NCBI GenBank assembly: GCA_965267335.1
Contig: OZ253953.1
Coordinates: forward strand, 2,976,001 to 3,040,000
From: G965267335 sp965267335
GTDB lineage: Bacteria; Bacteroidota; Bacteroidia; Cytophagales; JAAEPT01
Length of the DNA: 64,000 nt
Reading direction: 5' to 3'
Positions 35,770-45,400 of this stretch are shown in pieces. Both the position numbers and the translations under genes were made by a program. The notes below the pieces were generated by a model. The model was not told the DNA's origin. It saw nothing but the letters and a program-made list of their open reading frames with translations, and did no database searches. Positions within the stretch are counted from its first letter, which is position 1, and each line of letters opens with the position of its first letter.

Positions 35770-36879
35770 TCAAGGTAGCAGCGTGATCGTACCTAAAAAC
35801 TCTTCAGCGCTATCAAGAACCACCTCAAAGTAATACTCGCCAAAGTTTAGTCTTGAGCCATCAACCAATCGACCATCCCAAGCAATTCCACCATTAAATT
35901 CTCGGGTGTAGATCAACCGTCTTGTTGCATCATATACCCTGAATTGCCCATCCTTTCCGCTCGCAAAGTCCGGTTCAAACAATTGATTGAGAGAAGTGGA
36001 AATGGTGTAATTAAATGGCTTTTCACAAACCTTAGATGCAATTGTCACTGGTTCCAGGGTAGTAATACAACCATCATTGTCCCTAATCGTAATTTGATAA
36101 TTTGCTTCTGACAGTTGATCAAACAATTGGTATCGCTGATAATTACCCTCATTTAATTTGAATTGATAGGGCTCCTTCCCTCCTTTAATGGAAGTCAACA
36201 CAATACTTCCTTCAGCTTTATCTCGGCAAGTGGGATTGGATTGTACATCTGCTGTTATACTCACCTTCTCACATGGGTCAGATTGACTCACCTTTTCTTC
36301 TGGTTTGTCTGTTTTATCAGCTTTGGCAGTATCAACAGCAAGCTCTTTTTCAACAACCTTTTCCTGAACAATAACTTCCTCAGCTTCAGATGTATCAACA
36401 TCAGCTTCGCCTCTTTTTATTGGTTCATGATTTCTGATCTCAACATTTTTCTGAGTCATGATTTCGACTTCTTCCACCTCAGCTGTATCGACAGAGTTGA
36501 CCGTAATAATTTCATTGTTGGCCTCCACGGATTGCACCTCAATTTCTTCCGTAGTATTCTTTAATGACTCATTTTTCTCTGAACCAAAGTAGTTCCAGCA
36601 AATAATACCGGTCGTTATTATTATTACTCCGAAACCCAATCCAAATAAACTCCCCCATTTACCCCTTTTCTTGTCCGGCTCATAATTCCTGACTTTCTTT
36701 TCAAGCTCGTAAAGCCCTGAAAGTTTTGTAAGTAAGTGTGCTTGCCGGTGTTCTTCTAATTGGGATCGTAGATTGCTATCCTTATCGAGTTCCTTTTCAA
36801 AAGAAGATTTCTCCGAAGCCTCCAGATCATTCTCAAGGTAACGCTCAATCAGTTCATATGTTTGTTCTTCGGTTCTCAA
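35770..36879 (-). CDS. Membrane anti-sigma-like protein with SprB-like and T9SS CTD-like outer domains
   Basis: 369 residues. Residues ~1-70 are cytoplasmic, charged and helical, as in anti-sigma domains (YELIERYLENDLEASEK..., E-x-x-E). A single membrane helix lies at ~78-99 (LFGLGFGVIIITTGIICW). Then an acidic linker (~105-205), a SprB-like repeat (~205-280: CRDKAEGSIVLTSIKGG, TIRDNDGC) and a C-terminal ~70-residue segment: FRVYDATRRLIY, AWDGRLVDGS, EYYFEV, terminal TITLLP, the layout of the type B CTD. It overlaps the sigma gene by four bases, so they are translationally coupled. Inferred role: senses events outside the inner membrane, perhaps T9SS cargo, and holds or releases the sigma factor. 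Confidence 0.75.
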   Translation of the reverse strand: MRTEEQTYELIERYLENDLEASEKSSFEKELDKDSNLRSQLEEHRQAHLLTKLSGLYELEKKVRNYEPDKKRGKWGSLFGLGFGVIIITTGIICWNYFGSEKNESLKNTTEEIEVQSVEANNEIITVNSVDTAEVEEVEIMTQKNVEIRNHEPIKRGEADVDTSEAEEVIVQEKVVEKELAVDTAKADKTDKPEEKVSQSDPCEKVSITADVQSNPTCRDKAEGSIVLTSIKGGKEPYQFKLNEGNYQRYQLFDQLSEANYQITIRDNDGCITTLEPVTIASKVCEKPFNYTISTSLNQLFEPDFASGKDGQFRVYDATRRLIYTREFNGGIAWDGRLVDGSRLNFGEYYFEVVLDSAEEFLGTITLLP

Positions 36880-37472
36880 CGTATACTTTTTAGCAGCTCA
36901 ATGAGCCTTGGTGAGTCCTTAACTTTTTTTATTAATCTTTGTTTACACTTATAGTGCCTTGTTTTGGCAGTAGTTTCAGATGCATACCCTAGTAGTTTTG
37001 CAACCTCCTTCAGTGGCTTATACTCAAACAAAACCAGTTCAAGTATTTTTCTGCAATTTTCTCCCACCGAATCCAACAACTCTGCCACAATGTTCTTTTT
37101 TTCTTCATCAAAAATCTTGTGATACAGACTGTCAGAATCCTTGTACAAGTCTTCCCTACCATCAATATCACTCATTATTACTGACTTTCCTGCTTGCTTT
37201 CGCCATGCATTGCGTCCAACAATGAACAGAAAACCAGCAATATCATACTCCTCCTTAAATTTACCCAGCTTGACATGAGTAAACAGGATCATTATTGCTT
37301 CCTGGAAAATATCACGTGCATCTTCATGGCTACCACTGTTTTTAATTATATAAGATTTAATTTTCGGAAATTCTCTTTCATACAGGATATCCATCGAACG
37401 CATAGGATCGCCTTTAGCTATTTGCTCCAGGATTTCTTTATCTGAAATAATCTGTTTAGAATTACCTTTCAT
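36876..37472 (-). CDS. ECF RNA polymerase sigma factor
   Basis: 198 residues. Region 2 (~28-95): LYEREFPKIKSYIIK, then GSHEDARDIFQEAIMILF. Region 4 (~130-185): LVLFEYKPLKEVAKLLGYA and KTRHYKCKQRLIKKV. The N-terminus SDKEILEQIAKGD matches the family. First gene of the sigma/anti-sigma operon (four-base overlap). The ATG begins four bases after the CTAGT half of the bipartite motif on the same strand, so transcripts from that site would have little or no leader. Role: directs RNA polymerase to a small set of promoters, probably the motif-bearing ones described here. Confidence 0.9.
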   Translation of the reverse strand: MKGNSKQIISDKEILEQIAKGDPMRSMDILYEREFPKIKSYIIKNSGSHEDARDIFQEAIMILFTHVKLGKFKEEYDIAGFLFIVGRNAWRKQAGKSVIMSDIDGREDLYKDSDSLYHKIFDEEKKNIVAELLDSVGENCRKILELVLFEYKPLKEVAKLLGYASETTAKTRHYKCKQRLIKKVKDSPRLIELLKSIR

Positions 37473-37506
37473 CTACACTAGGTATGTATGGTCAGCAAAG
37501 TGACCC
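37473..37506 (-). promoter_or_regulatory. Bipartite motif upstream of the sigma operon
   Basis: On the minus strand: GGGTCACTTT (37506-37497), a 15-base spacer, then CTAGTGTAG (37481-37473) immediately before the sigma-gene ATG. It shares exact half-sites and spacing with 39382-39417, and the spacer shares CATA at the same position. Half-site separation suits a -35/-10 promoter. Confidence 0.6.
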
Positions 37507-37536
37507 TTACAAAGAAATTAATTTAGGAAAATACAT

Positions 37537-38481
37537 TTGTTCGCGCATAGGCGATTATATTATTTATTAACAGGGATATTGATCCCTTTCTTTTTTATAC
37601 CTGCTTTCGGGCAAAGTGTAACTCCTGTCCGATCAGAGTTGGACTTTTTTGGAGCACAATACAGTTACCTTCCTCAACCTGTATTTGCTTCCTATGGTGG
37701 CAATAAGTCAATTTTTGAATCTACCCTAAACTATACAGGGTTTACAGGAATAAGAAAGAATCAAAAAACAATAAGAGCTGCGGCAGATTATACATTATTC
37801 TCCTCCAGGGATCAGGATATGAATAGTAGCATTGGCCTGGTATTGTCTGCTCAATATTCCGGACCTTATATAAGTCGAAATCGAATTTACGCTCATTACG
37901 AGACGAACATTCCGCTCAACCGATCAATCATCGGAAGTGCAGGTATTCATGCAGGCCTGTTCAACCTCAATTTAAAAGACAACCCAACCGGGGTTTCCGG
38001 TTCCGCCATGACCCCTGATGGAAATATTTCTGTAGGGTTCTGTGATAGGGAAAGGCAATGGGCCTTATACGGGCACATGCACCAGTTCTTTGGTAATAGT
38101 TTTGAATCTGGCTTTATCAATGGAAAACTCGACCGATACTATTCCGTAAGAGCTTATTATAAATTACTGAATAAAAACAACTTAACAATAAGGACAGGTA
38201 CATGGTACCGCACGTTCAGCTTCCAACCCAATGAGTTATACATAGACCTCACTGGTAGCTACAAAAAACTAGAACTTGGCATCGTTTATGTTTCTTATCA
38301 ACAAATAATTCCAATGATAAAATTAATCGAGATAGGGAGGCAAAATAACTGGAATATAGCTTTTAGCACGCATATTGATCTCCTAATAAACCCTTTATCG
38401 AGATTGGGCACTTTCGAGTTAGGAATAAACTATCTTGTCAAAGGGTCACTTCTTGAGTTGAATAACACTAGTACTAAATAA
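37537..38481 (+). CDS. PorP/SprF-family T9SS-associated outer membrane protein
   Basis: 314 residues from TTG. Signal peptide (LTGILIPFFFIPAFGQ). Beta-rich, with alternating strands and the family's typical mid-protein pattern (SSIGLVLSAQYSGPYISRNRIY, AHYETNIPLN, GSAGIHAGLF). PorP/SprF proteins are outer-membrane partners of the T9SS needed for delivery of SprB-type surface proteins. Here it lies divergent from the sigma operon, with a start 64 bases from it, and ahead of a CTD protein. It appears diverged from the better-conserved copy at 55438-56445. Confidence 0.75.
   Translation: MFAHRRLYYLLTGILIPFFFIPAFGQSVTPVRSELDFFGAQYSYLPQPVFASYGGNKSIFESTLNYTGFTGIRKNQKTIRAAADYTLFSSRDQDMNSSIGLVLSAQYSGPYISRNRIYAHYETNIPLNRSIIGSAGIHAGLFNLNLKDNPTGVSGSAMTPDGNISVGFCDRERQWALYGHMHQFFGNSFESGFINGKLDRYYSVRAYYKLLNKNNLTIRTGTWYRTFSFQPNELYIDLTGSYKKLELGIVYVSYQQIIPMIKLIEIGRQNNWNIAFSTHIDLLINPLSRLGTFELGINYLVKGSLLELNNTSTK
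38443..38479 (+). promoter_or_regulatory. Bipartite motif upstream of the small CTD-protein gene
   Basis: GGGTCACTTC (38443-38452), 15 bases, then CTAGTACTAAAT (38468-38479), with the ATG at 38481. It lies within the last codons of the PorP-like gene. The first nine bases of the first box and the CTAGT core match the other two copies exactly. Confidence 0.55.
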
Positions 38482-39368
38482 TGATGCTACGGCTTATTAA
38501 AATATCGCTATTTGTTCTACTGACCAACACGGTTTCAGGACAACTACCTGCCTGGTGGAATGTCAACATCCCCCAGGTGAATCCAATGTTAATAAATGTT
38601 TTACCAACTGGAGGAGATTTTACGTTTGATGGGGTTGCTATATCAAACGGAAGCTATATAGGTGCTTTTGTCGATACCGTTGGCAGTAGCAATCCTGTGT
38701 GCATAGGAAATGTTGCATACCAGGGAGCAACGACTGATCTTGATATATACGAACCTCCTGCCAATTCAGTAGGTAATATTTATTTTCTGTATTGGGACTT
38801 TGACCTTGCATGTACTGCTTTTGATGTAACCACAGATATTCCAGGTTTCGGTTATATGCACAACCCTGGTTCATATACAATGAATTCACTTATAGCTGTG
38901 TCTTCCGTATTCACTTATGATGATCTTAACCTGTGTGCTAATACCGAAAGTCCAACCCCTTCAATTACAGGAAACCCATTTGATGTGACTTATTTGGGTG
39001 ATTTGCCTGTAGATTCTATTACCGGAGAATTGAATCTGTCGGGAGCCACGCCTGGTGTATACGTAATGAGCATAACAACCCAAGCATGTGTTGAAAATTC
39101 GGTGGTAGATATCATCGTTTTATCACCTGAAGATTGTCCTGGATTTCCTCCTGTAATTTCTCCTTATTCGAGTACGGAAAACCAGTCCTATTATTTCTCA
39201 GAACCGGGCACAGTCCAAATCTATGATAAAACAGGACGAGTCGTACGAACGCTTACAGGCCCTCAATCATGGGATGGCACGGATGACAGCGGGCAACTTC
39301 TACCTGCAGATGAGTACTATGCCCAACCAACAACAGGCACCCCTTTCTCAATCACGATTATCAAATAA
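38481..39368 (+). CDS. Secreted protein with variant type B T9SS CTD
   Basis: 295 residues; ATG overlaps the PorP stop (TAATG). Signal peptide (LIKISLFVLLTNTVSGQ). The N-terminal ~135 residues carry WWNVNIPQVNPML and a beta-sandwich-like pattern; function unknown. The C-terminal ~75 residues are a CTD variant: PPVISPYSSTENQ, IYDKTGRVVRTLTGPQSWDG, and terminal ITIIK. Same variant as at the left window edge (bases 890-1112). Likely a T9SS cargo made with the adjacent PorP-like protein, and possibly under the ECF sigma factor. Confidence 0.75.
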   Translation: MMLRLIKISLFVLLTNTVSGQLPAWWNVNIPQVNPMLINVLPTGGDFTFDGVAISNGSYIGAFVDTVGSSNPVCIGNVAYQGATTDLDIYEPPANSVGNIYFLYWDFDLACTAFDVTTDIPGFGYMHNPGSYTMNSLIAVSSVFTYDDLNLCANTESPTPSITGNPFDVTYLGDLPVDSITGELNLSGATPGVYVMSITTQACVENSVVDIIVLSPEDCPGFPPVISPYSSTENQSYYFSEPGTVQIYDKTGRVVRTLTGPQSWDGTDDSGQLLPADEYYAQPTTGTPFSITIIK

Positions 39369-39381
39369 ATTTTTACCTGAC

Positions 39382-39417
39382 GGGTCACTTTCCACTTCAT
39401 AAGGTACTAGTGTAGAT
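39382..39417 (+). promoter_or_regulatory. Bipartite motif upstream of the giant metalloprotease gene
   Basis: GGGTCACTTT (39382-39391), a 15-base spacer, then CTAGTGTAGAT (39407-39417), 44 bases before the ATG at 39462. Identical half-sites and spacing to the copy upstream of the sigma operon. Confidence 0.65.
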
Positions 39418-39461
39418 TGTACAGGGTATATCCCTTTTTTACTTACAACAACTACCACCTT

Positions 39462-42400
39462 ATGAAAAAGATATTAATTCAAGCAATTGGCATTTTTATA
39501 GCCTCTTGTCTGTTTCCGAACCTGGCTCATGCACAACATGATTTTCACAACTGTGGAGCTGATGAATACCACGAACACTTAATGAACACAGACCCGGAGT
39601 ATCATCAAAATCATGAAGAAGATCAAGCTGCAATACTCAAGTATATGCGTCAAAAATACGCAGAAGCTCCGCTAACTATTCCAACAGGCGCATCTAAAAG
39701 AGTTCATTCAAACTTTAAAACCGCACCAAAATATGTCATTCCCGTTGTTGTCCATTTAATCCATGATGGTACGGTAAATAATCTTACTGATGCACAAGTA
39801 ACAAATGGCATCAATGAACTAAACAAATATTTTCGAGGGGACTACGCGGGGGCTGACCCTCTCATAGCGGACACCGAAATAGAATTTTGTCTTGCTTCCC
39901 AAGACCCTGATGGTAACTATACTACTGGTATTACTAGGACAAATTCAACATTGACCTCTAATCATGTAGACTTTCAGGACCCTATCACCCACCAGGATAT
40001 ACGAAACCTGATAAAATGGCCTCAAGCAGACTATTTGAACATTTGGGTTGTAAGAACGATTAAAAATGCTGGAGGCTTTTCCCCTCTCGGTAATCAGGGA
40101 GGCTTTTTCGTCACGGGTGGTGGACTTGCAAGTGGAGGAAAGGTAATGCCACACGAAGCGGGTCACACCTTAGGACTTTCCCATACATTTAATAACGGAT
40201 GTATCAATTGGGATTGTCTCAGTGATGGAGATTACGTTTGCGACACTCCCCCGGATGATCTAAAAAACGGTCCATGCATCAATAATTCCTGTGATACCGA
40301 TGATGACGATATTACAATAAACAATCCATATAGACCAATAATTGGAGGAGGCCTGGGAGATCAGAATGACCACACCAACAACATAATGGATTATGGGGCC
40401 GGGTGCGGGCCAAAAGGGTTTACCACAGGCCAAAAAGATCGAATGCACTGGTTCCTAGACAATCGCCTCAACAGTTGGACCACCTCATTGGGCTGCGTCC
40501 CTCCTTGTCCTGCACCGATTACAATAAACGTCACCCCTTCAGACACTGTAATTAATTCCGGAGGAAGCTTCACAATCACCAATAGCTCCATAAATGCCAT
40601 TTCTCATTCCTGGTATGTGGACACTACCTTAGTTTCTACATCAGCCAACCCAACCATTTCCATTGTAGAAGGAGGTTTTCATACTATCACTTACATTGCA
40701 GGTAATCCGGGGAACATCTCTTGTACTGTTGATACCAGTTTTACAGTTGAAGTACTTTGCCCCGGACTTACTGTTGACTTTACTATGTCCACAGACACTG
40801 CCGTATCAGGAAGTACCACATCCTTTACAAATACCACAACAGGAGGACACCTACAGTATTGGTATTACAACGGGGTCTTGTTCGATAGTACAACCAATGC
40901 AAGTCTGACCCTTTATACCCAAGGTGATTATGAAATTAAATTAGAAGTAACAGATACCAATACGAACTGTACTTATTCCAAGACACAATGGCTACATGTT
41001 CATTGCCCTGTTCTTACAAGTTTCACTATGTCCAAAGATGTAATCACTTCACCGGAGACCATTACTTTGACCAATACCAGCTCTGGAGCAAGTACCTTTG
41101 AGTGGAGAATTGATAATGTTTTTTCAAGTAACTCTTTTCATCACTCGACATTTCACGGTACGCTTGGAAACCAAATTGTAACATTGATCGCAGATAATGG
41201 TAATTGCCGTGATTCAACAAGCAGTATAATCTCCTATATGGATCCTGATGCCTGCACACAATTTGCTGTCAACAAATGGTACTTTGGGGGCCAGGCCGGA
41301 ATAGACTTTAACAACTTCCCGGCCACTCCACTAACTGATGGTGTAATGTGGGCCAGCAATGGGAGTAGTTCAATTTCCAACCAGTATGGCAACCTGCTCT
41401 TTTATTCCAATGGAGAAAGTGTTTGGGATGCCAGTCACGCCATTATGCCTTCAGGTAGCGGATTATCGGGTAGTCAACAGGCAACACAAGCTGCGCTAAT
41501 TATCCCCGTTCCGGGAAGTGACACAAGGTTCTATTTATTTTATCTGAGCCATTGTTATTATGATGCCAGTTCCGGTGTCACAGCACCAGGCACCTTGTAT
41601 TATTCTGAAATAGACATTACGCTTAACGGTGGCTTAGGAGACATTGTACCAGGCACGAAAAATACTGTTCTAATGACTGGCATGACAGAAAAACTTGCTG
41701 CTACCCGACACTCAGATGGTTGTAGTTTTTGGGTTACTGCACATGAATTTGGAAACAATAATTTTCAATCATGGATGGTTGATTACGATGGCTTAAACAC
41801 TACTCCGGTAACAAGCAGCATTGGTAGGTCACATGGAGATGATCCAAACTCTGGTGAAGGCCAAATGAAATTCTCACCCAATGGCTCTAGGATTGGCTTA
41901 ATTACAAGCAACCCAAATTCTGCCCAACCTCCTCCAATAACACCAAATGGAACCTTTGTTGAGGTCTTTGATTTCGACAATTCGTCAGGTCTGGTTACGA
42001 GCATCTTACTCACTGATACTAGTGACCTGAAAAGTGGTTATGGGTGTGAATTCTCCCCGGATAACGACAAATTTTACATTACACACATTTCTCCGACTAT
42101 GGCCGGTTTTGAAAATGTAGAACAGTATCAGGTTAATTTAGGTACTCCTGCCGCTAACTTAGCAAGCAGAACATTATTAAATTCTTTCGTTCTTTTTGAT
42201 TGCTGGGCCTGTACAGGAAATGGACTTCAGTTGGGTCCTGATAATTTGATTTATCATGCAGAACAATGGTTGCCTCAACTACATGTAATTACCAGCCCAA
42301 ACAGCATTGGCACTGCTGCAGGACATACAGAAAAAGCCTTTAATCTTGGTGGTGGTATGTCTCTTTCATCATTACCTAATGTGATTTCCGGCATGGCTGG

Positions 42401-45400
42401 CTCAGTTGATTTCACCTATGACTGTACTGAGGATGGAGTCGAATTTAGCTTTACTACAGATATGAGTAACGTAAGTACTATTCTGTGGGAGTTTGGTGAT
42501 GGCTCAACGAGCACCGATTTTTCACCTACTCACCTCTATGCGACTAACGATACTTTCGATGTCAAATTGAAAATCTTTAATATTTGTCAGTGCGCAACTA
42601 TAACCAAAGAAGTTGTGTGTCCAACCTGTACGGGTGGTGTCGGAGCACCATTTGCAAATATTAACGTCACACCTTCAGGCCCAGTATGTGCAGGCACAGC
42701 GCTGACGTTTACTGCCACAGATACTTCCGGAGGAGGCACTACTCCGACATTTGATTGGTTGGTAAATGGAGTCAGTACAGGAACCAACAGCATGACCTAT
42801 GGACCTGTTTCTCTAAACGATGGGGACAACGTAAGTTTTGTTTTCACTTCCTCACTGTGTACAATGCAATCTGACACCTTTTCAACTGTTGTAGATATTT
42901 TCCCTGATGAAGTTCCGGATGTGAGTATCAGAGCATCCGCTGATACCATTTGTGCTAATGAATCTGTTGATTTTGTTGTGCGCGACAGTATCGGTGGAGG
43001 TACAGACCCTACATTTCAGTGGTATCTCAATGGAACGCCAGTAGGCACCGATGCCAACAGCTATACAGTCTCTTCTATTCAGGTTGGTGATTCGGTAAGC
43101 ATTCGCATGACTCCAAACACCCTATGCCCAGCGCCCGCAACTGATACAGATGGATTAGCGATAGTCATTCTACCAAATGATAATCCTAATGTACAAATTG
43201 CCCCCGATGTCGATAGTGTATGCACCGGTACCATGATTACATTTTCTGTAACAGATAGCACAGGTGGTGGTACGGATCCTGTATTCGATTGGTACATCAA
43301 TGGATTCCCTTATGCTGGTGATGTTAATACCGTTAGTGACCCAGGATTCATTGATGGTGACTCTATCAGTATCGTAATGACCTCAAATGCCACTTGTAGC
43401 TCCGTATTAAGTGACACCGCATCCTATGTAATCACAATTCAGAGCAATGCAACCCCTAATGTCACCTTGACTGCCAGCGCAACGAGCATTTGCACCGGAC
43501 AATCTGTGACCTTTAGTGTAACAGATTCTACTAATGGTGGTGCTGACCCTACATTCAGTTGGTACGTTAATGGAATCTTAGCTGCCGGTGATCAAAACAC
43601 TTACACTGACCCTGGACTAATTGACCAGGACTCTGTTGCTGTTATCATGACCTCAAACTCTAGTTGTGCTTCGCCTACCACTGACACTGGTAGTGTTGTC
43701 ATAACCGTAGGACCGGCTTTAGTACCTCAAGTACAATTGACAGCAAGTGATGATACCATATGCCCCGGACAATCTGTAACCTTCACAGTGACGGACTCCA
43801 CGAATAGTGGTACTGACCCTACCTTTAGTTGGTACATCAATGGTGTCCTGGCTGCCGGTGATCAAAACACTTACACTGACCCCGGACTTATTGACCAGGA
43901 CTCAGTGGCGGTAATTATGACATCAAACTCCAGCTGTGCATCACCGGGTACAGATACCGCCTCAGCAACGATTACAGTACTGACCTCAGTAGCTCCAAAT
44001 GTTTCGGTAAGTGTAGATCAAAACCCTATATGTGACGGTGACCTAGCAAACTTCACTGTGACTGATTCTACAGGAGCAGGTACCGATCCTACATTTCAAT
44101 GGTTCATCAATGGTGTGTTAGTTGCAGGAGATCAAAATACATTCAGCAGCAGCTCTTTATCAGATAATGATTCGGTGAGCGTAATCATTACTTCCAATGA
44201 AGCCTGCCCATCTCCTATCACGGATACCGCGAATATAACTATGACTGTAGATTCATGTGCCTTCTCAACGAACTTTACGGTTGATCAAACATCAATTTGT
44301 GTCAATGACACGGTGTACTTTACAGCTACCGCCAACGGGCTTGTAACAGGTGATTCGCTTCTTTGGGATTTTGGTTCAGGCAGTGTACCATTATCAGGGG
44401 ATACCGGAACAGGTCCGTTGGGAGTAGTTTATACTACCTCCGGACTTAAGGACCTCGTTCTCTACAGAACTGGCGCTAACCCGGACACGATCACCAAGTT
44501 GTCTTATGTTACCGTTCATGATTATCCAACGGCAGCTATAGATACTATCCCTGATAGCCTTGGTTATTGTCAGGGAATGTCATTCACATTAAATGCTCAA
44601 TCTATCGCTGGAGCTTCCTATCAGTGGTATTACAATGGAAGTCCATTGGCTGGTGAAACAAGTCAGAGTATTACTATTTCAAACCCGGGAGAATACGAAG
44701 TAGAAGTCAGTCAAAATGGCTGCTCAAGTATATCGGATAGCATCATTGCTCATGAACATACCACCGTGACACCAAGTGTTTCAATGGTGGCTGATCAGGA
44801 CTCAATTTGTTCGGGTACTATGATTAACTACACCGTCATTGATTCGACCAATGGAGGCACTAACCCTACCTTCACCTGGTTACAAACCGGGGTAGCATCA
44901 GGCACGGGGAATACATACAGTTCAAACACCTTAGATAATGGTGACTCTGTACTAGTTGTGATGTTATCCAATAATATTTGTCAAACCGATAGCTTGAGTA
45001 TATCGAATGTACACAGCCCCTACGTCTATCCTGCTACTGGAAGTCTGTCACTGATCACGGGTAATCTTACGCCATGCGTCAACGGCCCCAATGAAAGTTT
45101 CGCAACCAACCTTCTAACGGGTACATACAACTGGGTAGTAACTTCAGGAAGTGCTATAATTAACTCTTTCACCAATAATACAGCAACTATTGCTCCTGGT
45201 GATACAAACAGCACTGTTCGGGTGGAGGTATTTGGCACCTGTGATACCGCTATTCTGGACCTGACCATTAATCCTGTGCAACTGCCTGACCCGGCCTTTA
45301 GTATTGGAAAAAGCACTTTATGCTCTGGTGAGTCCACACTTTTATCAGTCGACAATACGGCCACCGGGATCAACTATGAAATTTACAGAGATGGAAATCT

